DNA of 50,920 nt. Source: Bacteroidales bacterium. GTDB lineage: Bacteria; Bacteroidota; Bacteroidia; Bacteroidales; Bacteroidaceae. A program made the translations under genes and the position numbers. The stretch is taken from NCBI GenBank assembly GCA_024690405.1, contig JAILCU010000050.1:1-50920 (forward strand), written 5' to 3'. How positions within the stretch are numbered: position 1 is the first letter of the stretch; every line of letters begins with the position of its first letter. Shown one piece after another: positions 25,022 to 33,697 of the stretch. A model generated the notes under the pieces. The model was not told the origin of the DNA, did not search any database, and saw nothing but the letters and a program-made list of their open reading frames with translations.

Positions 25022-25272
25022 TTCAGGTGGAGAGTAGTCACTCAGTCGTTCCTCTGCCAGCAAATTATTGGTGATGATATCTTAGATTTTGTTTCACGCG
25101 AACTAAGACTTGTCATTGAGGCTGACGTTGGATACTATAGTCTGTTGCAACAGAAGGAGGTGATGAACTGAGGGAACAAGCATTCAATAAGATGGGGTTC
25201 CATAGTCTTCGGTTCACCAATGAAGGAATCTTTTTTAGACTGATTCATTCTGCAAATAGCATATTACTTTAA
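25022..25272 (+). pseudogene. frameshifted DUF559 (endonuclease-like) remnant
   Basis: One frame from about 25022 reads QSFLCQQIIGDDILDF then RELRLVIEADVGYYSLLQQK and stops at TGA 25169-25171. The frame beginning at 25162 continues DELREQAFNKMGFHSLRF and TNEGIFFRLI to TAA 25270-25272. Joined, these match the DUF559 pattern (LRLVIEADG ... EQKEYDE.R...L..LG....RFTNEEV). The glycine/histidine of the usual EADGxxH is degraded to EADVGYY and the N-terminus is absent. It is a decayed insertion inside the aromatic operon. Confidence 0.7.
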
Positions 25273-25350
25273 CCCTTAATAAATCCCCCTCCAGCCAAAC
25301 ACTCACGACTCTCCCCCTTCAGGGAGGGAGCGGGGAGGGGGTACGTTAAT

Positions 25351-26127
25351 ATGAGAATTCTTATCCTCGGCGCCGGCAAAATGGGGTCTTTCTTTGTGGA
25401 CCTCCTTTCTTTCGAGCACGAAATGGCCGTTTACGACACTAACCCCCAGCGCCTCCGCTTTCTTTACAACACCCAGCGCTTCACCTCGCTCGACGAGGTC
25501 GATGCCTTTAACCCCGAGTTCGTTATTAACGCCGTCTCGCTGAAGTACACCTTGCAGGCCTTCGACGACCTGCTGCCTCACATCAGTAAAGACTGCATTC
25601 TCTCCGACATCAGCAGCGTCAAGACCGGTTTCAAGGAATACTACGAGCGTAGCGGGCACCGTTACGTCAGTTCACATCCTATGTTCGGCCCAACCTTTGC
25701 CAACCTCGGCGACCTCTCCCGCGAGAACGCGATCCTCATCAACGAGGGCGAGTACATGGGACGCGTCTTCTTCCGCGACCTCTATTCGCGCCTCGGTCTC
25801 AACGTCAAGGAACTCTCCTTCGCTGAGCACGACGAGACCATGTCCTACTCCCTTTCCATCCCCTTTGTCTCCACTTTCGTGTTCTCGGCCGTCATGAAAC
25901 ATCAGGACACACCGGGAACGACCTTCAAGCGCCACATGAAGATAGCACGCGGCGTGCTCTCCGAGGACGACACCCTCTTGCGCGAGATCCTCTTCAATCC
26001 GCACACCAAGCCCAAGGTCGAACGCATCCGCACCGAACTAAAGGAACTCATACAGATTATCGACAACCGCGACGAGGAAGCCATGACCGCCTACCTCACC
26101 AAGATCCGAAAGAACATCGAGAGTTGA
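25351..26127 (+). CDS. tyrA: prephenate dehydrogenase
   Basis: 258 residues, cytoplasmic. An N-terminal Rossmann fold (ILILGAGKMGSFF) is followed by the TyrA helical dimerisation region; SDISSVKTGF, SSHPMFGPTF and EHDETMSYSLSIPF are typical segments. It oxidises prephenate to 4-hydroxyphenylpyruvate. It has no chorismate mutase or ACT domain, consistent with the mutase being fused to DAHP synthase upstream. The gap from that gene is 350 bases and holds the DUF559 remnant and a G-rich stretch (25316-25342). I saw no convincing internal promoter, so read-through from the pheA promoter is likely. Confidence 0.92.
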   Translation: MRILILGAGKMGSFFVDLLSFEHEMAVYDTNPQRLRFLYNTQRFTSLDEVDAFNPEFVINAVSLKYTLQAFDDLLPHISKDCILSDISSVKTGFKEYYERSGHRYVSSHPMFGPTFANLGDLSRENAILINEGEYMGRVFFRDLYSRLGLNVKELSFAEHDETMSYSLSIPFVSTFVFSAVMKHQDTPGTTFKRHMKIARGVLSEDDTLLREILFNPHTKPKVERIRTELKELIQIIDNRDEEAMTAYLTKIRKNIES

Positions 26128-26192
26128 CGGCATGGTGATGGATGCTTACGACTAAGAAAAACATCCGGCAACTTTGAGTATCTGCTTACTAT

Positions 26193-26232
26193 AAGAAGAA
26201 TGGGGTTCACATACTTGGACCCCATTCTTCTT
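26193..26232. terminator. terminator after tyrA
   Basis: A 16-base stem (26193-26208 with 26217-26232, one G-T pair) around an eight-base loop, with AAGAAGAATGGGG in the left arm and a TTCTTT end on the right. It lies between the convergent tyrA and LamG-lyase genes and could serve both strands. Confidence 0.8.
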
Positions 26233-26265
26233 TAATTGATGTGATTCAATTCCTTGATGATGTTT

Positions 26266-29200
26266 TCATCTCACGACGACCTTACGTCCGTTGGCGATGT
26301 AGACACCCTTTCGCAGCAGGGCACGTGGAACGGTTCTTCCGGCAAGATCGTAGACTGTGGCAGGGTTGGCGGCTCCTGTCGTGTGGATCTGCCCGATGGC
26401 ATCTTCTGCACCTCCGTAATAGGTGAGCCTGAAGTTGTCGAATACCAGCCAGGTGGTATCATTGGTGGGCTCCTTGATGCCAAAGGTGAGGACGCCGTCA
26501 GCTCCCACATTGGCTTCTACCTGGAGCAGACCGTACTTGGGATAGGTGGCCATCTGATTGCGCTGAGCGTCGAAGTCGGACCCTGCGCAGCTCTGTTTCA
26601 CAACGGCCATATCGGTGGCATCGCTGGCAGTGGCAAAGAGATAGCCGGTGTTCTCGCCTTCGCCGTTGGCCATCTGACAGCTGACGACATAGCGTCCGGC
26701 GGGCATGCCTTGAAGCGACTGCTGCATGGAGAAGTCAGTGGAGTGCCACGTTTCAGTGGCGCCGTTGAAGCGCTGGTTGCCGAAGGTGCCGGTGACGGTC
26801 CACAGTACCCATGAATTGCCCTCGAAGGCGGGGTTCTGTATTAACACGGTGGCATCAATGGGTGCCTCGGGGGTTGCGTCTTTGAGTAGCTGGCGGTGGA
26901 GAAGTTCCTTGCTGATGGCAAAGAGTTGGTAAGAAGCCACCTCGTCGCCTGTTTTGTTGCACGCGAGTTCCTGGCCGTCGGCAAAGCCGTTGTCGGGCGT
27001 CCACAGTCCGAGCCAGTTGCCGGGATAGGTGCCGTTCTCAACAGTCCAGGCGTTGCCGGTGGGTTGGAGGAGGAAGCGTGCCCAGCTGATGCCGTAGGGC
27101 TGGTCGTGGGTGCGGATGTTCCACGCTGCATTCATTTCGGTTTGGAGCAGGAGACCGTCGTAGTCGACATTGCGAAGGCAGTAGCCGCCCTCGAAGGGTT
27201 CGAGGGTGAAGAGCACGGAGGTATCGGTCAGCGGTGAGACGGCGTTCTCGTAAAACAGCGCCTTGTTGCCGTTCTCCTGGCCGTCGGCCAGGTGGAGCAT
27301 CAGGTCGGCCTCGTCGGCACAGAGCACGAAATAGTGGTTCTCCAACGCCTCGTCCAACTGTTCGACCGCAGTGATGTGGGTGTAGCCGTTGGCGGGGGTA
27401 AGGATGTCGGTGTAGTAGGTGAAGTCGGACTCTTTGAGGCCGATGGTATAGTTGTAGGTGGTGCCGAGGTACTCGGCCGTGTAGGTGGCTGCTTCCTGCA
27501 CCGATGGCAGTTCGATGGAGTAACCATGGCTGCCGTCGCTCCAAGTGATGGCCTGCGGGTCGGTGCCGCCGGGTACTTCGAGTTGGAGCACAACGTTGGC
27601 GCCTGGGAAGACCTCTACGCTGGAGGCTTTGAGGTCGCCGCCGTCAACGATGATGTGCTGCCATGCGGGCACAACGTTGAGGGTGAAGTGTGCCTCGCTG
27701 ACGGCTCCGCTCTGGTTGGCGAACTGGCAGGTGTAGTTGCGACTCTCGAGGACGTTGTTGAGGGTGACGATGGTGCCCGTGGCGCCGTTGTCCCAAAGGT
27801 AGTCGTCGGTCCATCCGGTGGCGGCCTCTGCGTAGAGAATGACACTGGTGCCGCTGAGGATGGTTTTCTCGGTGGTACGCTCTATCTCGCCGTTGACGGT
27901 AATCTCCTGCACCATGGGGTCGGCCTGTGCATCGCCTGCCACGGCGATGGCGAAGGACTGGCGGCTCTGTGCGCCGTTGGCGGCGGTGTAGGTGACGCGG
28001 TAGATATAACTCTTGTCAGCCTTAACGGTGATTTGACGTGAGGTCTGCCCCGTCTCCCACTGCCATTGTCCGGTGTCCTCGGTGCCCTCGGGAAGTTGGG
28101 GAATGAGGGTGATGTCAGCGTCGTCGGCGGGTATGGCGAAGGACGGTCCGCGCCAGTATTTGTACTTGAGTCCACCCAGGTTGGTCTGGTTGGCATAGGT
28201 CACGCCCTTGTAGACAATGTCGCCCGAGAGGGGAGTGATGGCCTGACTGGGGTCGATGAGGGGACGGTAGTTGGTGAGTGAGGAGAACCCGAGGTGGTCG
28301 AAACCGCCTGAGTTGAGGTTATAGTTACCGCCGCCTCCGTCGGGACAGAGGGCCTCGGCCGCCTTGTCGGCATACTGCATCTTCACGCCGCGCAGGCCTT
28401 CGTAGTAGCCGCGGATGCGGTCCCAGTTGGGGCGCCGTTCGCCAGTGCCGCGGGAGTCGGCACAGGGTTGCTGCCAGCTAGCGCCGCGCTTACCGGCACA
28501 ATCGGCATATTCATAGAGAATCCAAGGCAGGTCGGTGGGTGCCACGCCGGCATAGTTTTGGGCGCAGACATACTCACAACCTGCTGCGATGCGGTCGTTC
28601 ATATAGGCATAGAGGTCGTCGCCCTGGTTGAAACCAATCTGGCAGACGTCGAGGGCGCAGCAGAGTGCCATGACGGCATGGCCTTGGTCGCGTCCGCTCT
28701 CCTGCATCTGACCGAGATAGCCGAAGGGGCCGCGGTCGTCGGGCAGCACCACAGGCACCAGGTTGCCAATGAACTCGTTGCAACCGTCGTTGATAATCAT
28801 CGTCAGCTTCGAGCGGTCTTCCTGGAAGGTGCCCTGATGGTCATATTTATAGAAGCTCACGCCTTGGTTGTACATGTGTACGTCGTCGCACAGGATACCG
28901 ATAGACATCACGCACAACACGTTGCACAATCCCCAGTTGCTCCAGTAGTGTCCGGGACGCTCGCCGCAGTCGGGGTGGCGGAAGTTCATCCATGTATCGT
29001 GGCGCCGGCGGAGGAAGTCGATGGCGGGATTGTACCACACCTTTACCATCCACTTCTTGAAACGCTCGAAGTCCTCGCGGCTCCAGCCTTCATAGTCGCG
29101 CATCAGCTCGGCGGCGTTTGCGAAGCCATAACCATAGAGTCCGGCGGCGAGGGAGATATTGGTGTTGCCGGTGACGGCCTCGGTGATGTCACACCACGAC

Positions 29201-30513
29201 ATGAGGGTGCGCACGGCTGCATCGGCATGAGCCTTGTCGCCGCTGATTTTCCAACGCAGGGCGTTTTGGAAGGCAGCCGCAGCGCCACGGGCGGCATTCA
29301 TGTAGTTGTCCCCCGCGAGGCCGCGCTGAACGTTGACCGTGGGCCAGGTGGTGACGCCTGCTTGGGAGTACTGGTTGGCGCAGAGAATGTCCCACGCGCG
29401 TACCATATATTCATTCTTGTCCTCGAAGATCATTTTCTTGGCACGATCCACATCGGCCTGGGTGACCAGTGCGCCCGGATGGATGAAACCCTGCTGGCCC
29501 GCCTGGTAATTGAAGACTTGCTTGGGCGCGTAGCCCTGCGTGTTGCGGGCATTCGCGAGGAGTGCCGTCAGTGACGACACGAAACCGTCAATCATCACTT
29601 GAGAGGCCCGTGCTGCATCCACTTCAGCCTGTGCTACAGCCATTTCTTCCTGAAGCTCGGCAACGGCATTGGGTGCATAACCTTCAGTGCCACCAGACAC
29701 GAAAGCTTCGCACGTGGTCAGTATCTCGCGCAAGGCCGTGAAGTCGCCTGCGCTGCCATAAAGGTATTCTTCGTTGAGGGCGGCCGTTTCGGAGGCCAGG
29801 TCGTTCACTGCGTCATTGTCGAGGGCGATGTCGTAAACCCTGAAGTCGCTGACCATGGTCTGCGTGAGGAAGTTGTCGCCACTGAACGGGGCACGGCCAA
29901 TCCAGCAGTAGGTGGGATTGGCCTTAAAGGTCGAGGCCAGAACGGGCATGTCGTTGGACTGCTGGACGCGTTTTCCGTCGAGAAAGAGCTCGCCGTGCGT
30001 GCCGCTCTGGCGGTAGAGTACATGGATCCAACGCCCCTTGGCCGACTCGGTCCCCAGCTCAAGTCCTACCTCGTTGCTCCATCCTTGCGGTGAGGTGGCC
30101 AGACGCTGGGCATTCAGGCGGTAAGTGGTGTAGGAGCCGGATGTCTCGGAAGCGGCAGCAGTGATGGAAAACGCCCACAGGAAATATCCGTTGCCCGAGA
30201 GCGAGGCATCGCGTGCCACACAGTAGTAGGTGGAAATGGTGAAATCCTCCAAGTTGCGAATGAGTTTACCTGCCTCTGACGTCATGTTCAGATAGCCGTT
30301 GCCATTACCCAGGTCGAGGACATGGCGAGAGCCCATCTCCACAATCTTTGCATCGTTGAGTGCACGGGCCGTGATGCCTGAGATGTTGTCTTTCACACTC
30401 GTGCCGGTCACATTCTCAAAATTAAACTGCATCAGCAGATGCTCTTCTGCGGCCTTGGTGCTGATCGCAAGGAACAGGATGACCGCCAATGAAAGGAATC
30501 TCTTCATAACCAT
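26266..30513 (-). CDS. giant LamG plus alginate-lyase-family protein with Ig, ricin-like and jelly-roll modules
   Basis: 1415 residues (1413 if the ATG at 30507 is used, MKRFLSLAVILFLAISTKA signal). Order of modules: LamG-type concanavalin domain (about 24-240), helical linker (255-335), alginate-lyase superfamily domain starting GFIHPGALVTQADVDRAKK (342 to about 760, with RPGHYWSNWGLCN at 519-531), three Ig-like repeats (about 850-1090, each with a WETG/WDNG/WSDG motif), a ricin-like segment (about 1110-1230), a jelly-roll module (about 1240-1375, ending WLVFDNFRLTYYG) and the shared C-terminal tail (VYDLAGRTV ... RKGVYIANGRKVVVR). The lyase, Ig and ricin-like parts match the 938-residue protein at 13557 in order. 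Expected role: secreted, carbohydrate-binding lyase of a uronic-acid polymer. It is divergent from a second regulator. Confidence 0.82.
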   Translation of the reverse strand: MVMKRFLSLAVILFLAISTKAAEEHLLMQFNFENVTGTSVKDNISGITARALNDAKIVEMGSRHVLDLGNGNGYLNMTSEAGKLIRNLEDFTISTYYCVARDASLSGNGYFLWAFSITAAASETSGSYTTYRLNAQRLATSPQGWSNEVGLELGTESAKGRWIHVLYRQSGTHGELFLDGKRVQQSNDMPVLASTFKANPTYCWIGRAPFSGDNFLTQTMVSDFRVYDIALDNDAVNDLASETAALNEEYLYGSAGDFTALREILTTCEAFVSGGTEGYAPNAVAELQEEMAVAQAEVDAARASQVMIDGFVSSLTALLANARNTQGYAPKQVFNYQAGQQGFIHPGALVTQADVDRAKKMIFEDKNEYMVRAWDILCANQYSQAGVTTWPTVNVQRGLAGDNYMNAARGAAAAFQNALRWKISGDKAHADAAVRTLMSWCDITEAVTGNTNISLAAGLYGYGFANAAELMRDYEGWSREDFERFKKWMVKVWYNPAIDFLRRRHDTWMNFRHPDCGERPGHYWSNWGLCNVLCVMSIGILCDDVHMYNQGVSFYKYDHQGTFQEDRSKLTMIINDGCNEFIGNLVPVVLPDDRGPFGYLGQMQESGRDQGHAVMALCCALDVCQIGFNQGDDLYAYMNDRIAAGCEYVCAQNYAGVAPTDLPWILYEYADCAGKRGASWQQPCADSRGTGERRPNWDRIRGYYEGLRGVKMQYADKAAEALCPDGGGGNYNLNSGGFDHLGFSSLTNYRPLIDPSQAITPLSGDIVYKGVTYANQTNLGGLKYKYWRGPSFAIPADDADITLIPQLPEGTEDTGQWQWETGQTSRQITVKADKSYIYRVTYTAANGAQSRQSFAIAVAGDAQADPMVQEITVNGEIERTTEKTILSGTSVILYAEAATGWTDDYLWDNGATGTIVTLNNVLESRNYTCQFANQSGAVSEAHFTLNVVPAWQHIIVDGGDLKASSVEVFPGANVVLQLEVPGGTDPQAITWSDGSHGYSIELPSVQEAATYTAEYLGTTYNYTIGLKESDFTYYTDILTPANGYTHITAVEQLDEALENHYFVLCADEADLMLHLADGQENGNKALFYENAVSPLTDTSVLFTLEPFEGGYCLRNVDYDGLLLQTEMNAAWNIRTHDQPYGISWARFLLQPTGNAWTVENGTYPGNWLGLWTPDNGFADGQELACNKTGDEVASYQLFAISKELLHRQLLKDATPEAPIDATVLIQNPAFEGNSWVLWTVTGTFGNQRFNGATETWHSTDFSMQQSLQGMPAGRYVVSCQMANGEGENTGYLFATASDATDMAVVKQSCAGSDFDAQRNQMATYPKYGLLQVEANVGADGVLTFGIKEPTNDTTWLVFDNFRLTYYGGAEDAIGQIHTTGAANPATVYDLAGRTVPRALLRKGVYIANGRKVVVR

Positions 30514-30545
30514 TATTTTATGCGATTTATGTGTTTATCTTGCCG

Positions 30546-30553
30546 CAAATATA
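30546..30553 (-). promoter_or_regulatory. Bacteroidetes-type -7 box for the LamG-lyase gene
   Basis: TATATTTG on the minus strand, 33 bases upstream of the start at 30513. Confidence 0.5.
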
Positions 30554-30623
30554 AATCATATCATGACAACCATGCTGCCACATTCCTCTAAAAAGCAATG
30601 AAGGGATGTATAAAATATAAAAG

Positions 30624-30662
30624 TAGACGATTTTTGCATCCTTTTTTAGACGATTTTTGCAT
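30624..30662. promoter_or_regulatory. 16-bp direct repeat, candidate operator
   Basis: TAGACGATTTTTGCAT occurs at 30624-30639 and again at 30647-30662, 23 bases apart start to start, about two helical turns. The pair lies in the 200-base divergent gap between the LamG-lyase gene and the second AraC-type regulator, just upstream of the latter's -7 box. Two direct half-sites are the usual target of AraC-family proteins, so the regulator at 30714 is the natural candidate. Confidence 0.6.
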
Positions 30663-30681
30663 ATGATTCAAAAATAATTCC

Positions 30682-30689
30682 TATCTTTG
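30682..30689 (+). promoter_or_regulatory. Bacteroidetes-type -7 box for the second regulator
   Basis: TATCTTTG, 24 bases before the start at 30714. TTTG at 30656-30659, inside the second direct repeat, could be the -33 element at a long 22-base spacing; binding to the repeat would then compete with RNA polymerase. Confidence 0.55.
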
Positions 30690-30713
30690 CCCGAGAAAAC
30701 AAGCCATTAAGCT

Positions 30714-33119
30714 ATGAAAGCGATGTTACAACTGCTGTTCACCCTGTGGACGATTATGTATGCTTCAATGCTCTCCGCCGAGCCTGTCATCCGCCAACTG
30801 ACGGTGGCCAATGGTCTGCCCAACAACCAGGTGAGACAGATCGTAGAACTGCCCAACGGACAAATCCTCGTGGCGACGGAAGGTTTCTTCAGTCTGTACA
30901 ACGGTCACCACTTCGTGACGCTGGACTGCAATCTTGACAGCGTTTACAGGTTACCGGCTTTCGGGGGCTATGCCTATTTCTGGCAGGGCGACAGCCTGTT
31001 GTGGCTGAAGGACTACTATTCGCTATACCAGTTTGACGCACGGAAGCGCAAGTTTACCTATAACTATTCCCGACAGCCCTGGCCCCGCCATCTGCAGGAC
31101 TTCGTCGACGAGCACACCGATACCATTGCACAGGACCGCCGTCACTACCTTGCCCCCTACAGGAAGCAACTGGAGGAGCTGGTCAGCGGAACACCCCTTG
31201 CCGACGAGCAGCTGGAGACCTACTTGCGTGACCGCAGCGGGGGCGAATGGTATGGGCTGCGCTATAGTGGCGTCCTGTACAAACGCCCTTCCGCCCAATT
31301 GGTGCAGTGCATCGACATCGGCATGAACGACGTGGCCCGGCACATGGCGCCTCTCGGCGAGCACCTGATGCTCATCGCCGGCAGATGGGGCATTTACGAG
31401 TTTGACGTACGTAGCCAGCAGGTCACTCGCGTGCTGCTGCGTGATGAGATTTATACGTACGAAAGCACTTCCGACGCCCACGGGCGGGTGTGGATCTCCA
31501 CCACGAAGGGCCTTTTTGCCTATGAACACGGCCGTCTGCAACTTTTCGATACAACCAATGTGGAGGGCCTCACGTACCCCTATGTCCGTTTTGCCCTTCC
31601 CGTAGACGACCGCCGGCTGCTGATCTGTAACAACCCTCATAACCTCGGCTATTTCTATCCTGAACAGCGCCGTTTCGAACTGCTGAACACCCGGCTTCCG
31701 CAGTTGGAAGAATACCGCACTATGATTGTGGCCAGCCCCCTGGCGAACCGCAACCACATCGCCGTATGCACGCAAAACGGCTTCTTTGCCATTGATACTT
31801 CGGCGGACACACTATTCTACCCCTCGCCCATCTCGAACGAGACGCACTATAGCCGTAAATACAACTGTATTCTTCACGACCGAGTGGGTCGTTTGTGGGT
31901 AGGCACTCAGAACGGGCTACTTGTGGCCGTCGGCGACCGGCTGCGCCGCCTCACGCGTGCCGACGGCCTTTCCAACGAGTGTATCCAGAGTCTTGCGGAA
32001 GACCATGCCGGAAGCATCTGGGTAGGTACGTCCAACGGCATCAACCGCATTCGCACCGACGCGCAAGTGCAGGAGGTGCACATCCGGACACTTTCCACTG
32101 ACGATGGTCTGCCCGAAAGCGAGATGACCGAACGCGGTATCTGCCTCATGCCGGACGGGATGCTCTATCTGGCCACACCAGTCGGTATGGTGGCCCTGCC
32201 GACGGCCGCCTTCCAAGCCTCGGCAGAACCCTTGCCGGTGGAACTCGTGGGACTGCATGTGGGTGACCAGCCGATGTCTCTCGACACCCTGCCCCTCACT
32301 CTCAATCACCGTCAGAACTACATCGAATTGCAGGTGTCTGCGCTCAACTATGCCCATCCGCTGGCCACCCACTACCGCTACCGTTTGCACAGCCTCGACG
32401 AAAGTTGGCACTATCCGAATACGGACGGAAACCTCGCCACAATCCGCTACGAAGCGTTGCAGCCAGGCACCTACACCCTCGAAGTGCAGGCTTCCACGGG
32501 TGACGACATGTGGGGTCCTACTTTACGCAAGACCTTTGTCATCCGTCCGCCCCTCTGGCTCACCTGGTGGGCAAAACTGCTTTATGCCGTCAGTATCTGC
32601 GCCATCGTCTTCATCTTGTTAAACGGCTACCTTCGTTACCGCCGCCGCAAGCTGGAGCGCGAGAACGAGCGCCGCATCAACGAGTTGTTTGAACTGCGGG
32701 AGGAAGCACGCCACCGGTTTGCACAGGCCGTAGAGATACAGCCCGATCACATCAATGAGAGTGCCGAAGACCGGCTGATGGTAGAGCATATCATGAAAGC
32801 CATCGGTGACAATATGCAGAACACGGAATATACGGTGGATCATCTTGCAAACGATGTCGGCATGAGTCGTGCCAACCTTTATAAGAAAATGCAGAGTGCA
32901 CTGGGCATCACGCCTAACGACTTCATCCGCAACGTGCGCCTCAAAAGAGCTGCCGAGCTGCTGGCCAAAAGCGATATCCCCGTGAACCAACTCGCCCTGA
33001 TGGTGGGCTTCCAGACTCCAAGGTACTTCAGCAAGTGTTTCCGCAAGATGTTTGGGGTCACACCCTCGGAGTACAGGGGAGGAGAGACGCAGCGTGCGGA
33101 ACGCACTCATGATAAATGA
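30714..33119 (+). CDS. second membrane-spanning AraC-type regulator with HTCS sensor, no kinase
   Basis: 801 residues with the same plan as the regulator at 8354. Signal-like N-terminus (MKAMLQLLFTLWTIMYASMLSA), periplasmic propeller with repeats such as GRLWVGTQNGLLVAV and SIWVGTSNGINRI (about 25-540), Y_Y_Y domain (about 545-605; YRYRLHSLDESW), one membrane helix (616-640) and basic coiled coil (641-680). The AraC helix-turn-helix ends the protein (about 690-790; IPVNQLALMVGFQTPRYFSK). Histidine kinase, ATPase and receiver domains are absent. It is divergent from the LamG-lyase gene, which is its likely target through the repeats at 30624-30662. Confidence 0.9.
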   Translation: MKAMLQLLFTLWTIMYASMLSAEPVIRQLTVANGLPNNQVRQIVELPNGQILVATEGFFSLYNGHHFVTLDCNLDSVYRLPAFGGYAYFWQGDSLLWLKDYYSLYQFDARKRKFTYNYSRQPWPRHLQDFVDEHTDTIAQDRRHYLAPYRKQLEELVSGTPLADEQLETYLRDRSGGEWYGLRYSGVLYKRPSAQLVQCIDIGMNDVARHMAPLGEHLMLIAGRWGIYEFDVRSQQVTRVLLRDEIYTYESTSDAHGRVWISTTKGLFAYEHGRLQLFDTTNVEGLTYPYVRFALPVDDRRLLICNNPHNLGYFYPEQRRFELLNTRLPQLEEYRTMIVASPLANRNHIAVCTQNGFFAIDTSADTLFYPSPISNETHYSRKYNCILHDRVGRLWVGTQNGLLVAVGDRLRRLTRADGLSNECIQSLAEDHAGSIWVGTSNGINRIRTDAQVQEVHIRTLSTDDGLPESEMTERGICLMPDGMLYLATPVGMVALPTAAFQASAEPLPVELVGLHVGDQPMSLDTLPLTLNHRQNYIELQVSALNYAHPLATHYRYRLHSLDESWHYPNTDGNLATIRYEALQPGTYTLEVQASTGDDMWGPTLRKTFVIRPPLWLTWWAKLLYAVSICAIVFILLNGYLRYRRRKLERENERRINELFELREEARHRFAQAVEIQPDHINESAEDRLMVEHIMKAIGDNMQNTEYTVDHLANDVGMSRANLYKKMQSALGITPNDFIRNVRLKRAAELLAKSDIPVNQLALMVGFQTPRYFSKCFRKMFGVTPSEYRGGETQRAERTHDK

Positions 33120-33205
33120 ATAATGAAGGATAGGGTCTTCATTTTTCAAGTTTAGAGAACGAATTGACAAGTTGGTTCGTCAGTTCTTTAGTCGATGAAT
33201 AATGG

Positions 33206-33225
33206 CTTGGGCGCCGCCGCCTGGG
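33206..33225. repeat. hairpin of the TGGGCG-N4-CGCC family (copy 2)
   Basis: CTTGGGCG-CCGC-CGCCTGGG; the stem pairs only if three G-U pairs are allowed. It lies in the 344-base gene-free stretch after the second regulator. That stretch also repeats GATGACAGGGGTG-like sequence (GACAGGGGTG at about 33231 and 33291). Confidence 0.45.
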
Positions 33226-33320
33226 AAAGTGACAGGGGTGCTTTTTACAAAGGAAGACCCTCAGGAGAACCCTCAGGCACTGTTACGGATGACAGGGGTG
33301 TTTGCTCGGTGGAAAAATGG

Positions 33321-33340
33321 CCTGGGCGAAAACGCCTAGG
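33321..33340. repeat. hairpin of the TGGGCG-N4-CGCC family (copy 3)
   Basis: CCTGGGCG-AAAA-CGCCTAGG, eight pairs with one G-U and a four-base loop. Same family as 19720-19739 and 33206-33225. Confidence 0.5.
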
Positions 33341-33440
33341 AATGGGACTGATGGGGTGATGGGATGGTAACGTGATGAGGGAATAAGGGGATGGATGTCT
33401 TTTTTTAGGGAATTTGGGGGGTATTTTAAAAAATTATCTC

Positions 33441-33448
33441 TATCTTTG
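33441..33448 (+). promoter_or_regulatory. Bacteroidetes-type -7 box for the cobalamin operon
   Basis: TATCTTTG just upstream of the riboswitch; the predicted transcript would start at about the first base of riboswitch helix P1. A TTTG at 33413-33416 is 24 bases away, longer than usual. Confidence 0.6.
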
Positions 33449-33463
33449 CGGCGATTTTAGCAA

Positions 33464-33629
33464 TCACGGTTTGTACGTAAGTACAATCAATAGGGAATTG
33501 GGTGCGAATCCCGAACTGTCCCGCAGCTGTGAGTTCCGTCGTTAGGTACAGCAAAATACACCACTGGATGGCCTTCAGACCATCTGGGAAGGCGCTGCCA
33601 CCGGGAACGAGTCAGAAGACCTGCCGTGA
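33464..33629 (+). promoter_or_regulatory. adenosylcobalamin riboswitch
   Basis: Conserved cobalamin riboswitch blocks appear in order: GGGAATTGGGTGCGAATCCC, CTGTCCCGCAGCTGTGA, GCCTTCAGACCATCTGGGAA, GGCGCTGCC and the 3' box GAGTCAGAAGACCTGCC. Helix P1 is formed by TCACGG (33464-33469) and CCGTGA (33624-33629). It precedes btuB by 68 bases and no T-run follows, so control of translation of btuB is more likely than termination. Confidence 0.95.
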
Positions 33630-33697
33630 TGACATCAGCCTTCGTGCGCCTGAGCGTCCTCGAGGAAAGGTCGTTCTGGAAATCGGATTTTATAGGT

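Noticed and set aside
25316-25342. G-rich stretch before tyrA as a terminator or quadruplex
   Set aside because: The only stem (CTCCC with GGGAG) is short and no T-run follows; quadruplex formation cannot be judged by reading.
21427-26127. Aromatic operon as part of the pectin cluster
   Set aside because: Its genes are amino-acid biosynthesis with their own attenuator and terminator; proximity looks incidental.
28468-29574. 368-codon plus-strand frame inside the LamG-lyase gene
   Set aside because: Shadow of a strongly supported minus-strand gene.
33500-33530. tRNA T-arm-like GTGCGAATCCC
   Set aside because: It belongs to a conserved block of the cobalamin riboswitch.
33626-33697. Upstream ATG extension of btuB
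   Set aside because: It starts inside the riboswitch 3' end and would put 24 residues before the export signal.
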